NCBI RefSeq assembly: GCF_000177235.2
Contig: NC_014829.1
Span: 2,480,001 to 2,544,000, forward strand
Reading direction: 5' to 3'
Length of the DNA: 64,000 bases
From: Evansella cellulosilytica DSM 2522
GTDB lineage: Bacteria; Bacillota; Bacilli; Bacillales; Salisediminibacteriaceae
The notes beneath the pieces were generated by a model. That model was not told the origin of the DNA. It ran no database searches and saw nothing but the letters and a program-made list of their open reading frames with translations. A program made the translations under genes and the position numbers. Of the stretch, positions 45,759 through 55,715 are shown piece by piece (within the stretch, counting starts at the first letter, position 1; the number at the start of each line of letters is the position of its first letter).

Positions 45759-48700
45759 TTACAATGAAACAACAGAATCTTCATTATTATCATGTTTTAC
45801 TATTTCCTTATTTTCGTCCTTATTTTTTCTTCTCTTAAAAATGCTAGTAGCTGATGATATTAAGCGATAAACTGCAGGAATTAGTAGCAGCGTTATAAAA
45901 GTTGAAAAAAGTAAACCAGAGATGATAACCGTAGCCATTGGCGCTTGATAGTTACCAGTCGTACCAACTGCTAATGCTAATGGTAGCATCCCCCCTGCTG
46001 TTGTAAAAGTTGTCATAAAGATTGGACGAATTCTATTTTTACCAGCTTCAATAATAGCTTCTTGCATGCTATAACCTGCTAATCTTAGTTTATTCGTTCT
46101 ATCTATTAATAGTATGGCATTGTTTAATACGATTCCTATGAGCATAATGACTCCCATTGCTGAAATAACGCTTAACTCTCTTTGTGTTATGAATAGACCA
46201 GCAATAACACCAACTATTGTCATTGGTATAACAGACATAACGATAAACGGATGAATAAAATGATTAAATTGAACCGCCATCACTAAATACACTAAAAATA
46301 TCGCAATCACTAATACGAGCAACATTTCCATCATTAGTTCCTGCTGTGCTTCTAAATCTCCAGCAACTGAAACGGTATATTCTGCTGGTACTTCGTAATT
46401 TTCTATTAACGACTGCACCTCTCTATTTATAGTTCCTAAATCTGTTCCCTCAATATCTGCAGTAATAGATAGGAATCTTTCCCCATTTTCATGTCTTATT
46501 TCATTAGGTACATTCACAGTTTCTAAACGAACGTAATCAGATAATTTCTTTTCCCCATTCAAGGTTTGGATTGGGAGATTTAATAAGTCACTCTTTATTT
46601 CAATAGGTTCCTCTAAAGAAGCAACCAAATCAATCATCTCATTTTCACTATTTATCTCTCCTAAAGGAAACTCACTAAACTGCTGTTCTATAAATTGCAT
46701 AATGTAAGTTTTAGATATATTATCCTCTTCCAGAGCAAGTTCATTGAGATGTATCATTTCTTGTGTAGACATGCGCTCCATCGAGTTTGTAGTACCAACT
46801 ACACCATCAATTTTATTTAAGTTATTAATTACATCGTCAGCGATATCAGATAACGTGTCAAAGTTTTCACCTTTAATATTTAACTGAACTGGAGAACCGC
46901 CTCCGCCATCCATTAAGCTAAACACACCACGAATAGGATAGTCTTCCTGCAAACTTCGTAATGAACGAGAGATTTCTTCGTTCACCTCTTTTTGCTCTCG
47001 TGTAACATCATCATCCTTTGTCATGTTAATAATTAAATATAGAAGATTTCCATTATCCATGACATAGTTTGACTCGACGTCCTGAATTCCCGCTACCGTT
47101 TCACTCACCTTGCTCACAATTGTTTGTTTCTCACTCGGTGTTACTCCAGTTTCAATTTCAACACCAATCTCTGCATAACGATTTAATACATCAGGCATAA
47201 TTGTCATTGGTATTTTTGTTATAAGGAAAAGTGATCCAACAAATAGAGAGAAAAACATTAGAATGACTAAAGCACTATGCCGTTTTTTACGAACTGTCCA
47301 TGAAATTAATCTTCCATATGTGTTCATGATACGTTGTCGTTTATTTCCTTTGTTTTTCCTAATCGTTAACAATTTTTCTGAAAGTGATGGAATAAGTGTG
47401 AAGGCTACTATAACTGAGCTAATGAGTGTTATTGCAACAACTGCTGATAGTACAAGAACAAACTGACCCATTTCACCACCGATAATACCTATCGGAAGAA
47501 ACACAACTATCGTCGTTAGCATCGATGCGATAACAGCAGTTGCAACTTCTTTTGTACCTTCTAATACTGCCTGTAAATGATGATAACCTTGTTCCTTTTT
47601 CCGATAAATAGATTCTAATATTACTATAGATGAATCGACCATCATACCGATACCTAAACCCAGTCCAATTAAAGTTAGCATATTAAAGCTATAATCTAAT
47701 AGCCACATCGTTAAAAATGTGAGTAATATAGACGTTGGTATAGATAGCCCTATGATAAAGGTGGCCCTTATATTTCTTAAAAATAGTAGCAGTATGACGA
47801 TCGCAATAATTGCACCGATAACAATATTACTTGTTACTCCCTCAATCGAATCTTGGACATAATCAGCTTGTGCAACTACTTCATTAAAAGAAAATCCGTC
47901 TACTAACCCTTCTTTAAATATGAGATTTACCTCTTCACGAATAGCTTCTGCCATTTCTATTTGTGTTGTGTTTGCAGCACGCCCAACCTCTATGAATATA
48001 AAGTCTTTTGAACCGTTTTTCCAGACGGAAGATGCACTTTCTTTTTCCTGTAAACTTACAGTTGCAACACTACTTAACTGTATACTTCCACCAGTGTGTA
48101 AAGGTATTTTGATCTCCTTTACATCATTAATTGAATGTAGTGAACTATTCCAGCGAACAGTTGGGGTATCGACCTCACCTATGAGTTGCCCCATCGTTAC
48201 TTCACTGTTTGCTTTTTGTACCTCTCCTAATACATCCGGTATACTCAGATCATTTTTTTGTAATTCTTCTCGATTAAATAAAATGAGCATTTCTTTTTCT
48301 TCTAACCCTACTATTGATACATCTCTTACTTCACGAAGAGATTCTAACCTTGGCTTCACTATATTTTTTGCAAAGTAAGACATTTCCTCCATGTTCCCGT
48401 CTGATATGTCCATAAAAAACTCATAGTCTTGGTTCGTACCATAAAGTCCTGTATAAACTTCATTTACCTGTGACATCGAATTAGTAGTACTATTTACTAT
48501 CGAATCTAATTCCTGTAGAACGTCTTCCCCGCTCCCCGCTTCTAGCATTAATTGGATAGAGCTTCTACCTATTCCAGAAGATGACACTATTCTTTCTACT
48601 CCTTGTATTGTTTGGAGTCTACTTTCTAAAGGACTCGTTATGTTTCTTTCTACTTCAATGGCAGCTAATTCACCAGCATCGACCTCTACATAAGCTACAT

Positions 48701-48827
48701 CAAAGTCAATTGATGGAAACAATTCCTTATCTAGTTTTGTCATCGCATATGTTCCTAAAATTAAAATCAAACAAACAAGTAAAACGACTAAAATTTTTCT
48801 TTGTACAATAAACTTTAATAATCCCAT
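45759..48827 (-). CDS. RND efflux transporter (HAE1/SwrC-like)
   Basis: A 1022-residue AcrB-like pump with 12 membrane helices and two large outside loops. N-terminal MGLLKFIVQRKILVVLLV, KLDKELFPSIDF, and MVDSSIVILESIYRK in helix 4 (charged relay region) fit the SwrC/YerP-type pumps of Gram-positive bacteria. No membrane-fusion or outer-membrane partner is next to it, as usual in Firmicutes. Substrates may be lipophilic antimicrobials or surfactants. ATG at 48827. Confidence 0.93.
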   Translation of the reverse strand: MGLLKFIVQRKILVVLLVCLILILGTYAMTKLDKELFPSIDFDVAYVEVDAGELAAIEVERNITSPLESRLQTIQGVERIVSSSGIGRSSIQLMLEAGSGEDVLQELDSIVNSTTNSMSQVNEVYTGLYGTNQDYEFFMDISDGNMEEMSYFAKNIVKPRLESLREVRDVSIVGLEEKEMLILFNREELQKNDLSIPDVLGEVQKANSEVTMGQLIGEVDTPTVRWNSSLHSINDVKEIKIPLHTGGSIQLSSVATVSLQEKESASSVWKNGSKDFIFIEVGRAANTTQIEMAEAIREEVNLIFKEGLVDGFSFNEVVAQADYVQDSIEGVTSNIVIGAIIAIVILLLFLRNIRATFIIGLSIPTSILLTFLTMWLLDYSFNMLTLIGLGLGIGMMVDSSIVILESIYRKKEQGYHHLQAVLEGTKEVATAVIASMLTTIVVFLPIGIIGGEMGQFVLVLSAVVAITLISSVIVAFTLIPSLSEKLLTIRKNKGNKRQRIMNTYGRLISWTVRKKRHSALVILMFFSLFVGSLFLITKIPMTIMPDVLNRYAEIGVEIETGVTPSEKQTIVSKVSETVAGIQDVESNYVMDNGNLLYLIINMTKDDDVTREQKEVNEEISRSLRSLQEDYPIRGVFSLMDGGGGSPVQLNIKGENFDTLSDIADDVINNLNKIDGVVGTTNSMERMSTQEMIHLNELALEEDNISKTYIMQFIEQQFSEFPLGEINSENEMIDLVASLEEPIEIKSDLLNLPIQTLNGEKKLSDYVRLETVNVPNEIRHENGERFLSITADIEGTDLGTINREVQSLIENYEVPAEYTVSVAGDLEAQQELMMEMLLVLVIAIFLVYLVMAVQFNHFIHPFIVMSVIPMTIVGVIAGLFITQRELSVISAMGVIMLIGIVLNNAILLIDRTNKLRLAGYSMQEAIIEAGKNRIRPIFMTTFTTAGGMLPLALAVGTTGNYQAPMATVIISGLLFSTFITLLLIPAVYRLISSATSIFKRRKNKDENKEIVKHDNNEDSVVSL

Positions 48828-49041
48828 AAAATTCTCTCCTCTTTTCTATAACAATGAAATATCACTGGAATAAATTTCTATTATCATTGTATATAGCAAA
48901 GAAGTGAAAAACATTTGTCTGCGGAAGTAAATGATGTAAGTCTATAGTCGTATTTTTATTTAAGCCTATGAATAAGTGTTGACTTAAAAAAGTGGACAGT
49001 TATGATGACTTTTCCAACCGTAATTTCCTTACATAAATATA

Positions 49042-49079
49042 AAAAGCGCTTTAAGGAATTTAAACTCCTTAAAACGCTA
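49042..49079 (-). terminator. Terminator of the small membrane protein
   Basis: AGCGCTTTAAGGA ... TCCTTAAAACGCT stem, 9 nt below the stop at 49088. Confidence 0.7.
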
Positions 49080-49087
49080 CTGTGTAT

Positions 49088-49291
49088 TCAGCCTTTATAA
49101 TAAAAATATAGTAATGTAAATATTATTGCTGGAACAAAAGTGACAACATATATTCCCGATAGGATATACATTCTTTGCTTTGTGCTTTTCGTATAATTTT
49201 TATCATTTGGATTCATTCCAATATAGATTGTAGCAATAAGTGCAGCAATACAAATGAGTGCACTAATAATAATTAGTGGTAGGTAATTCAT
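49088..49291 (-). CDS. Small two-helix membrane protein
   Basis: A 67-residue protein with hydrophobic helices at about 4-26 and 43-64 and a basic loop (NYTKSTKQRM). No family recognised. It has its own terminator. Confidence 0.6.
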   Translation of the reverse strand: MNYLPLIIISALICIAALIATIYIGMNPNDKNYTKSTKQRMYILSGIYVVTFVPAIIFTLLYFYYKG

Positions 49292-49416
49292 ACATATCCC
49301 CCAAACATATATAAAAACTAACGCTATTATACTTTATCATAGAAGCTTTTACTAGTAAAAGGCTATAAATTCTAACTTTATTTAAGGGACGTGAGGGAAC
49401 TCTAAGGCAAAATCAT

Positions 49417-49460
49417 AGGGAACTGAAAAAGGTTGGTCTTTAACCTTGTCAGTTCCCTCC
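49417..49460. repeat. Family A hairpin, copy 14
   Basis: AGGGAACTGAAAAAGGTT ... AACCTTGTCAGTTCCCTCC. A second copy of the left arm (GTGAGGGAACTCTAAGGC, 49391-49408) precedes it. Confidence 0.75.
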
Positions 49461-49491
49461 ATAAAAACATTTTCATCATTTAGCGAGTTAA

Positions 49492-50334
49492 TTATTGTTG
49501 ATATGGAATTCCTAGTAGGTCAGGTACTGTTACAAATTCAACTCCTTGTTCTTGTAACGATGGAATGATCTGTCTTAAAGCCTCTATTGTATTTGTTCTG
49601 TCTCCTTCCCATTCAGCACCATCGTGCATCAAAATAATGGCCCCAGGATGCGTATTACTGAGTACGGTATACGCAATCTCATCTGCTGGATCCTCTTGCC
49701 AATCTAGCGAATCGACCGACCAAGCTACAACTGAGTAATTCATTTCTCCAATTTTTTGAACAAACTCATCATCAAGAAAACCATATGGTGCACGAAACAA
49801 ACTCGTTCTATAGCCTATTATTTCAGCCAATACATTTTCTGTCTCGGTTATTTCTCTCTCAAGTGTATCAATATTTTCATCGACTAAGTTTGGATGCCAA
49901 TATGTATGGTTTCCAATGATGTGCCCTTCCTCCGCAGTCCGCTGGACAATTTCTGGATATGCCTCTGCTCTAGCTCCCATTACAAAAAATGTAGCAGGCA
50001 CGTTAAATTCACTTAGGACATCCAAAACCTGCTCTGTGTATCTAGGATCAGGACCATCATCAAACGTAAGTGCAACACGGTTATCTCCTGAATCACCTTG
50101 TAAGACTACAATATTCGGATAACGCTGTTGTAATAATATATTTGATACAGGTTGACGAATCCTTTCTGTTTCAGGGCCTCCTTCAGGGTTGGGTATGTCT
50201 TCATTTTGTCTATCTTTGTTCCACCACCATACTGGTTCGGCTACCTTCTCAAACTCTGCGTGAGCATAAATAAACGGTAGTAAACTGAAAAACATCATCG
50301 CTATTAACGTCACTCGCAAAATACCATATCCCAT
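49492..50334 (-). CDS. Polysaccharide deacetylase (NodB domain)
   Basis: A 280-residue secreted protein with an N-terminal signal peptide and a carbohydrate esterase 4 domain. Metal and catalytic motifs: TFDDGPDP, GNHTYWHPN (two His), RAPYG, and LMHDG near the end. Family removes N-acetyl or other acyl groups from peptidoglycan, chitin or similar. Similar to the PdaA/B-type or YxkH-like proteins of bacilli; the target is not fixed. Single gene. Confidence 0.9.
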   Translation of the reverse strand: MGYGILRVTLIAMMFFSLLPFIYAHAEFEKVAEPVWWWNKDRQNEDIPNPEGGPETERIRQPVSNILLQQRYPNIVVLQGDSGDNRVALTFDDGPDPRYTEQVLDVLSEFNVPATFFVMGARAEAYPEIVQRTAEEGHIIGNHTYWHPNLVDENIDTLEREITETENVLAEIIGYRTSLFRAPYGFLDDEFVQKIGEMNYSVVAWSVDSLDWQEDPADEIAYTVLSNTHPGAIILMHDGAEWEGDRTNTIEALRQIIPSLQEQGVEFVTVPDLLGIPYQQ

Positions 50335-50528
50335 AAACTACACTCCTCTTTCATCACGTTTTTCCTTCTTCGTAAAAGCTTCGGATATTACTCAAGCTTA
50401 TTTTTAAATTAAACTAATTTTTTTATTCTACAAATTCTGAAATAGGTGTTATAGAAAAATTTAAAAATAAACGAATAATATTAGAACGACAAATTGTCTT
50501 TTAGAATACAATATTGGAAGAGGGTGTG

Positions 50529-51008
50529 GTGAAAGTGACAGCAAAAGACAATGAAAAAAATCAAGAAGGTAATGTGGAAGCAACGTTGGAACTTATTAGA
50601 ATCATTCATCGAAACCTTGGAATAATAACCGCCATTTTATTATTAACTGGGCAAATAACTATAATGGGTGTATTTGTTACTCCGAGAGGATTTAGAGTAA
50701 CAATGGCTGGTCCGATTACTGGATCGAGAAGAATAGAAAGCAAAACAGGAAATCCGTTAGTTAACTTGACGATAGATGTTATTGACATTTTAATAGCAAA
50801 GCAACTATTACAAGATAAATTTTTTATAACTGGGAGTGCATTAACACCATTCGGGTTTACTATTAATGCAGGTGGACCTCTTTTAGGGGTTGAAAGAATG
50901 GTACCTAAAGTGCCTTCATTATTTCATGATCTAGATAACTTTAATATGCTCGTTGCCAAGTTGTTAAACTTCGATCCAAGTATTGCAAATAAATACCAAA
51001 GGAAGTGA
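50529..51008 (+). CDS. Unknown protein with internal duplication
   Basis: About 159 residues; the GTG at 50529 follows AGAGGGTG. Charged N-terminus, one hydrophobic stretch (about 30-52), then a repeated motif: VTPRGFRVTMAGPITGSRRIES and LTPFGFTINAGGPLLGVERM, about 70 residues apart. No family recognised. The stop is 5 nt before a 42-residue membrane protein gene, probably the same operon. Confidence 0.6.
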   Translation: MKVTAKDNEKNQEGNVEATLELIRIIHRNLGIITAILLLTGQITIMGVFVTPRGFRVTMAGPITGSRRIESKTGNPLVNLTIDVIDILIAKQLLQDKFFITGSALTPFGFTINAGGPLLGVERMVPKVPSLFHDLDNFNMLVAKLLNFDPSIANKYQRK

Positions 51009-51013
51009 GTGAA

Positions 51014-51142
51014 ATGCATTTAACTGATCTGCCCACTACTCGTCCATCAAAGACATTAGGCTTTATCATCGGAATATCGCTAATTTTATTTATATACTTT
51101 TTTACCGAATTTGAGGATTTGCCTGAACCAGATTCAAATTGA
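51014..51142 (+). CDS. 42-residue membrane protein
   Basis: [16 protein letters not shown] then one membrane helix (about 16-32) and an acidic tail. The ATG at 51014 follows GTGAG and sits 5 nt after the previous gene's stop, indicating co-translation. Not recognised as a known family. Confidence 0.6.
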   Translation: MHLTDLPTTRPSKTLGFIIGISLILFIYFFTEFEDLPEPDSN

Positions 51143-51210
51143 AGGTCCAATATTCCCCTCCTGTATCGAATAGTATTCATTTGACAATAATAAATATGGA
51201 GGTGGTATAT

Positions 51211-51465
51211 ATGTCAAGTCCATATTTATGTCCAAGCTGTAAAACGAATCGGTCCCGATTTAATATTATTGAACAAGTTGCTACACCAGTAAAAATGGAC
51301 CCACTAACAGGGGAAGTCGTCAACACGTACACGAACGACAATTTAGACGCCTTCCATACAGCTTATCAAGGACCAGTTAATAAAGTACAATGTGGATCAT
51401 GTGGTCTTATCGAGGATGAAAAATCATTTGTAAAGTTTGCAGAGCATAACCCTAGAAAAAGTTGA
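51211..51465 (+). CDS. Zinc-ribbon protein, unknown
   Basis: An 84-residue protein with two Cys pairs (CPSCK near 8-12, CGSCG near 61-65) that probably bind zinc. The ATG at 51211 follows GGAGG and lies 69 nt after the membrane peptide gene. Function unknown. Confidence 0.65.
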   Translation: MSSPYLCPSCKTNRSRFNIIEQVATPVKMDPLTGEVVNTYTNDNLDAFHTAYQGPVNKVQCGSCGLIEDEKSFVKFAEHNPRKS

Positions 51466-51570
51466 TAAAAATGCTCGTTCTATAATATGAGCAAACTTTA
51501 AGGTGATGTGAGAACCCACGTCCCATGATACTTGGGCGTTTTATTATCATTTAAGACGAATATAAATAAA

Positions 51571-51613
51571 AAACATTTAACTAGCTAGCCGAAGCTTGTT
51601 AAATGTTTTTATT
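51571..51613. terminator. Hairpin downstream of the SpeD gene
   Basis: AAAACATTTAAC / GTTAAATGTTTT stem with T-rich flanks; bidirectional between the zinc-ribbon and SpeD genes. Confidence 0.7.
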
Positions 51614-51673
51614 TTACTGGGCGCTTAGAATTCCCTTAGAGGAAATTTAAAAACTTAGCAAAACCCTTTTTCT

Positions 51674-52495
51674 TTATTTTTTTTCACGCCATCCCATGTT
51701 CCTACCGTAATATATTTCATCCATTTCTAACTGAAGTCGTTCAGTAATTTCTTTTTCTTGTTCACTCGTTAGATGTTCTTTTTTATAGCCAAATAAATAA
51801 TTATTTATGTCAAAATCCTTAATTCTACATTTCGTATGAAAAATATTCTCTTGATATATATTGACGTCAATCATATCATATTGTTCTTTCACTTCTTCAG
51901 GAATATAATTTTGGATCGAACTAATATCATGGTCAATAAAAAGCTTATGTCCACTTATGTCTCTTGTAAATCCCCGAACACGATAATCCATCGTCATAAT
52001 ATCTGTGTCAAACGAGTGAATCATGTAGTTTAACGCTTTTAAGGGTGAAATTTCTCCACAAGTAGCTACATCGATATCAGCCCTAAACGTACTAATCCCT
52101 TCATCTGGATGATACTCAGGATAAGTATGAACAGTTATGTGACTTTTATCTAACTGCATGACAACCGAATCAGGCAGCGGTCCTGGAGATTCATCAAAAG
52201 AATCTGTCGGTACTTCCACTACTGGACCTTCTGAAACTAATACCGTCACACTTGCACCTTGTGGTACGTAATCTTGTTTGGCTACGTTTAAAACATGTGC
52301 TCCGATAATCTCGGCAACATTTTTCAAAATTTTCGTCAACCGCTCTGCACTATACTGTTCATCAATGTATTCTATATATGCTTCCCTTTCTTCTTTCGTT
52401 CTCGTATAGCATATATCATACATATTAAAGCTTAATGATTTCGTTAAGTTGTTAAATTCATGTAATTGAATACGCTGTTCATGCGTTAAACTCAC
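51674..52495 (-). CDS. speD: S-adenosylmethionine decarboxylase proenzyme, long (E. coli-type) form
   Basis: A 273-residue protein; the GTG at 52495 has GGGGG 7 nt upstream. The self-cleavage site is in [12 protein letters not shown] (Ser becomes the pyruvoyl group), with [11 protein letters not shown] and [18 protein letters not shown] and YYGRNM typical of the 264-residue E. coli enzyme. It provides decarboxylated SAM for spermidine synthesis. B. subtilis has the short 126-residue type, so this lineage carries a different class. Single gene. Confidence 0.93.
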   Translation of the reverse strand: MSLTHEQRIQLHEFNNLTKSLSFNMYDICYTRTKEEREAYIEYIDEQYSAERLTKILKNVAEIIGAHVLNVAKQDYVPQGASVTVLVSEGPVVEVPTDSFDESPGPLPDSVVMQLDKSHITVHTYPEYHPDEGISTFRADIDVATCGEISPLKALNYMIHSFDTDIMTMDYRVRGFTRDISGHKLFIDHDISSIQNYIPEEVKEQYDMIDVNIYQENIFHTKCRIKDFDINNYLFGYKKEHLTSEQEKEITERLQLEMDEIYYGRNMGWREKK

Positions 52496-52588
52496 TTTTG
52501 ATCCCCCTCTTTGAGTAAACACTTTCTGTACAGTTTATATTTATGCTACCCATTTATTTATAAATAAAAACAAATTTAAATAAAGAAA

Positions 52589-52621
52589 AAGGCCGTTCTC
52601 GCTATAGCGTAGAACAACCTT
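52589..52621 (-). terminator. Terminator of the first chemoreceptor gene
   Basis: AAGGCCGTTCT / AGAACAACCTT stem just below the stop at 52632. Confidence 0.75.
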
Positions 52622-52631
52622 GAACATTGAA

Positions 52632-54341
52632 TTAAACTTTAAATTTTCTCACTTCATTTAATAATTCTTCAGCCATACTAGATAACGTTTCAGCAGATGC
52701 AGAGATTTCCTCCATAGAGGCCATTTGTTCTTCTGTTGACGCTGCGACATTTTGAGAATAGCTTGCTGACTCCTCAGCAATTTTTGCTGCTTCCTCAATA
52801 AATGTTTGCATTTTATTTGTTCCTTCCGTATTTTCTTTAACAGCACGTAAAATTTGGGCAATTTGCGTTGTCAAATCGTTTACAGACAACGATATTGTTT
52901 CAAACTCGTTTCCAGCGTCATTCACTAAAGTTAAACCACCTTCTACAGACTCTCTACCTTCTCCCATCATAGTAACAGAGCGATCAATATCTTCTTGAAT
53001 GTAGTGAATTAAATGTCTAATCTCCTCTGCAGATTTATTGGATTGTTCAGCTAACTTTCTTACCTCGTCTGCAACGACAGCAAAGCCTCTGCCGTGCTCG
53101 CCAGCACGAGCAGCCTCTATTGCTGCATTTAATGCTAATAAGTTTGTTTGTTCTGCAACATCTGTAATTAATGATATAATCGAACCTATTTCTTTTGATT
53201 TATCTCCCAATTGTTGCACTACATCTGATATTTCAGCAGTTTTCGAATTGATTTTATCCATTTGTTTCATAGCTTTTTCTATTACGACCTTACCGTTATT
53301 AGACTTATCACCAGCATCATTCGCAAAGCTACTAACCAATTCCACACTCTCAGTGATCTGTTTCATACCTACAGCAATATCTTTTACTACTTCCTTTGCT
53401 GCACCTGTACTTTGCACTTGTGTCTCAGCACCTGTAGCAACTGATTGAATAGATCCCGTAATTGTTGTCGTTGCTTTCGTAGTTTCATCCGCACTACTTG
53501 ATAATTGTTCAGAAGATGCAGCTACTTGATCAGTATTAGACGCAATTTGTGCTACCATTTTTCTAAAGTTATTTGTCATATTCCTAAAAGATTCATTTAA
53601 AACATAAATCTCGTCACGACTTTTCACTGTAAGAGAATCAACTGTTAAGTCACCATCTGCTAACCTTTCAGAGATTTGGGCTAGCTTCACAATTGGCTTC
53701 GAAATCATAGTTGAAATAATAAATCCACCAACAATAGCTATCACAAGTGCTACAGCACTTATTATTAAAATAAGTATCATCGCTGTTGCTGATTCAGCTG
53801 TTGTTTGTTCACTATGTTCTGCTACAATCTCATTTAATAAATCATTTAACTGTTGTGACTCATTTATCATTCTATTTTCTAATAGAACTAAGTCTCGGTT
53901 AGATGTATCACTACTCCCCATACCATTAGTCGTTATATCTTCAACTTGGTTACTATAACTATTATTTAAGTTTTGCAAGATTGTGAGACTGTCTGTTACT
54001 TCTTCGACCGTGCTTAGCTCTAACCCATTATTTATTAACTCACTTCCAATTTGACTTAATTCAGTAACACGGTCTAAATCTTCTATATCACCATTTAAAA
54101 AGTATCCACGAAAATGACTCGTTTGTTGACTAATATTTGATTCAATTGAAGATGAGACACTTCTTATTTCCATTACATTATTTATTAAGTAATCATAAGA
54201 TTGATTTGTATTCCTCATACTAGTAAACGAAACAACACTCCCAATACTAAAAATAATACAAATTAATATAAAACTTGATAGTAATTTTGTTCTTAATTTG
54301 GCGTTCCATGTAAAGGTAAATCTCTTAAAAAAGCTTTTCAT
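52632..54341 (-). CDS. Methyl-accepting chemotaxis protein
   Basis: A 569-residue receptor: membrane helices at about 20-40 and 186-210, an outside helical sensor (about 45-180), HAMP (about 210-265), and a cytoplasmic signalling domain with the hairpin tip [11 protein letters not shown] near 395-405. It ends [13 protein letters not shown]. The stimulus is unknown. It is transcribed from a leader that contains a c-di-GMP-I riboswitch, so its expression should fall or rise with c-di-GMP. Paralog of the receptor at 55716. Confidence 0.93.
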   Translation of the reverse strand: MKSFFKRFTFTWNAKLRTKLLSSFILICIIFSIGSVVSFTSMRNTNQSYDYLINNVMEIRSVSSSIESNISQQTSHFRGYFLNGDIEDLDRVTELSQIGSELINNGLELSTVEEVTDSLTILQNLNNSYSNQVEDITTNGMGSSDTSNRDLVLLENRMINESQQLNDLLNEIVAEHSEQTTAESATAMILILIISAVALVIAIVGGFIISTMISKPIVKLAQISERLADGDLTVDSLTVKSRDEIYVLNESFRNMTNNFRKMVAQIASNTDQVAASSEQLSSSADETTKATTTITGSIQSVATGAETQVQSTGAAKEVVKDIAVGMKQITESVELVSSFANDAGDKSNNGKVVIEKAMKQMDKINSKTAEISDVVQQLGDKSKEIGSIISLITDVAEQTNLLALNAAIEAARAGEHGRGFAVVADEVRKLAEQSNKSAEEIRHLIHYIQEDIDRSVTMMGEGRESVEGGLTLVNDAGNEFETISLSVNDLTTQIAQILRAVKENTEGTNKMQTFIEEAAKIAEESASYSQNVAASTEEQMASMEEISASAETLSSMAEELLNEVRKFKV

Positions 54342-54383
54342 GATGTAATCCCTCTCTTATGTTGTGAGTAATTATGTATTTTT

Positions 54384-54416
54384 ACAAAAAAAAACTATCC
54401 TAAAAAAAGAATAGCC
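54384..54416 (-). terminator. Expression-platform terminator of the riboswitch
   Basis: On the minus strand CTATTC-TTTTTTT-A-GGATAG then T10. The arms repeat the P2 arms of the aptamer (CTATTTC and GGATAG), so the two stems could exchange partners. Confidence 0.75.
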
Positions 54417-54512
54417 AAAAAGTGTCTTGGTAGTCTGGCGGTCTTTGCAATGCGTTAGCTTTAGACCCATGACTTTGCGTCCTATCCTTTCGAAATAGTT
54501 TGCCTTTATCAA
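54412..54512 (-). promoter_or_regulatory. Cyclic di-GMP-I (GEMM) riboswitch aptamer
   Basis: Minus-strand sequence AAGGCAAACTATTTCGAAAG, GGATAGGACGCAAAGTC, ATGGGTCTAAAG, then TTGCAAAGACC and ACTACCAAG. These are the conserved blocks of the GEMM-I fold: GGCAAAC, the P2 GAAA tetraloop, GGACGCAAAG, the tetraloop receptor TCTAAAG, and the ACTACCAAG-type 3' side. It lies in the leader of the chemoreceptor gene that starts at 54341, followed by an intrinsic terminator. Confidence 0.92.
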
Positions 54513-54665
54513 AATTATGATATAAAGTATTTCTAGTAATATAGTAACGAAAAACGATACCTCTAACAACATTTTTTTACAAAAAAATATAAAAAAACTT
54601 AAATTAATACAAATATCGACATTTGATATATTGTTTCAATTGTTGTATGAGAAAGGATGTAACAC

Positions 54666-55478
54666 ATGAAATATTCCATGATTGTACTTGATTTAGATGA
54701 CACATTATTACTTGAAGACTTAACTATTGGCAACCACACTAAAAAAGCTTTAATGAAAGCGCAAGAGCTTGGAGTCAAAGTAGTATTAGCATCTGGTAGA
54801 CCAACATTTGCTATGCAACATTTAGTGAAAGAATTATCTCTCGACAAGTATGGGAGTTACATTTTACCGTTTAATGGTGCAAAGATAATCAATTGTAAAA
54901 CAGACGATTCTTTATTTAGTAGTACGTTAAACCCGAAAACAGTTCACCACTTATATGAACTTAGTCAAAGAGAAAATGTTTTTATTCACTCGTATATAGG
55001 AGATACTATTATTACAGATAAGAACAATGAATACACAGAGATTGAGGCTAAAATTACCGGGTTACCTATTAAGGAAGTATCCAGTTTTATCGATACAATC
55101 CAAGAGCCAGTTGTAAAAGTATTAATGTGCCATGCCCCTGAAAAGCTCGTTAAAGTCGAAAATAAGTTAAAAGAAGAATTAGGTGATTCACTCAGCATTT
55201 TTCGATCTAAGCCTTATTTCCTTGAGTTTATAGAGCCGGGGGTAACGAAAGGATCTAGTCTAGAAAAATTAATTAATCACTTAGGCATAAATCGTAGTGA
55301 AATAATTGCTGTTGGTGACAGCTATAACGATTTAGAAATGATTAAATTTGCTGGTCTAGGTGTGGCGATGGGGAATGCGCCAGAAGATATAAAGGAAATA
55401 GCTGATTATGTTACGGACACAAATATAAATGAAGGCGTTGCATCAGTTGTAGAAAAATATATTTTAAATACATTGTAA
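54666..55478 (+). CDS. Cof-type HAD-IIB phosphatase
   Basis: A 270-residue hydrolase: LDLDDTLL (nucleophile Asp), LASGRPT, cap domain, and VGDSYNDLEMI near 215-226. The family removes phosphate from sugar phosphates or flavin mononucleotide. Substrate unknown. ATG at 54666 after AAAGGATG. The terminator is family A copy 15. Confidence 0.9.
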   Translation: MKYSMIVLDLDDTLLLEDLTIGNHTKKALMKAQELGVKVVLASGRPTFAMQHLVKELSLDKYGSYILPFNGAKIINCKTDDSLFSSTLNPKTVHHLYELSQRENVFIHSYIGDTIITDKNNEYTEIEAKITGLPIKEVSSFIDTIQEPVVKVLMCHAPEKLVKVENKLKEELGDSLSIFRSKPYFLEFIEPGVTKGSSLEKLINHLGINRSEIIAVGDSYNDLEMIKFAGLGVAMGNAPEDIKEIADYVTDTNINEGVASVVEKYILNTL

Positions 55479-55480
55479 AA

Positions 55481-55528
55481 ATAAGGATGTATCATGAGGT
55501 AATCAGTCACCTTGTGATACATCCTTAT
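55481..55528. repeat. Family A hairpin, copy 15
   Basis: ATAAGGATGTATCATGAGGT ... ACCTTGTGATACATCCTTAT, perfect except for a few positions, just after the HAD stop. Confidence 0.75.
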
Positions 55529-55611
55529 ATTTTTGTAAAAAGTGGTATCTTAAAAGCGCAATTTTTTTCTATTGAATTTATCTTAAAGCAATAGCGGGTC
55601 CACCGTAGTAA

Positions 55612-55652
55612 CGTAAAAGCCCACTATAAGTAGGTTCTTATAATGGGCTTTT
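55612..55652. repeat. Family B hairpin
   Basis: AAAAGCCCACTATAAG ... TTATAATGGGCTTTT, 84 nt after family A copy 15 and 64 nt below the second chemoreceptor's stop. Confidence 0.65.
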
Positions 55653-55715
55653 GGCAAGTGAAAACATTGCAATTTCTTTTATAACTTATAAAACAGCTTC
55701 ATCAAGTCTTTTGTA

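Noticed and set aside
47920-48378. 152-residue plus-strand frame
   Set aside because: Shadow of the RND pump; no ribosome binding site or recognisable domain.
54372-54572. 66-residue minus-strand open frame
   Set aside because: It lies over the c-di-GMP riboswitch and its terminator; the sequence is explained by RNA structure and the frame has no ribosome binding site.
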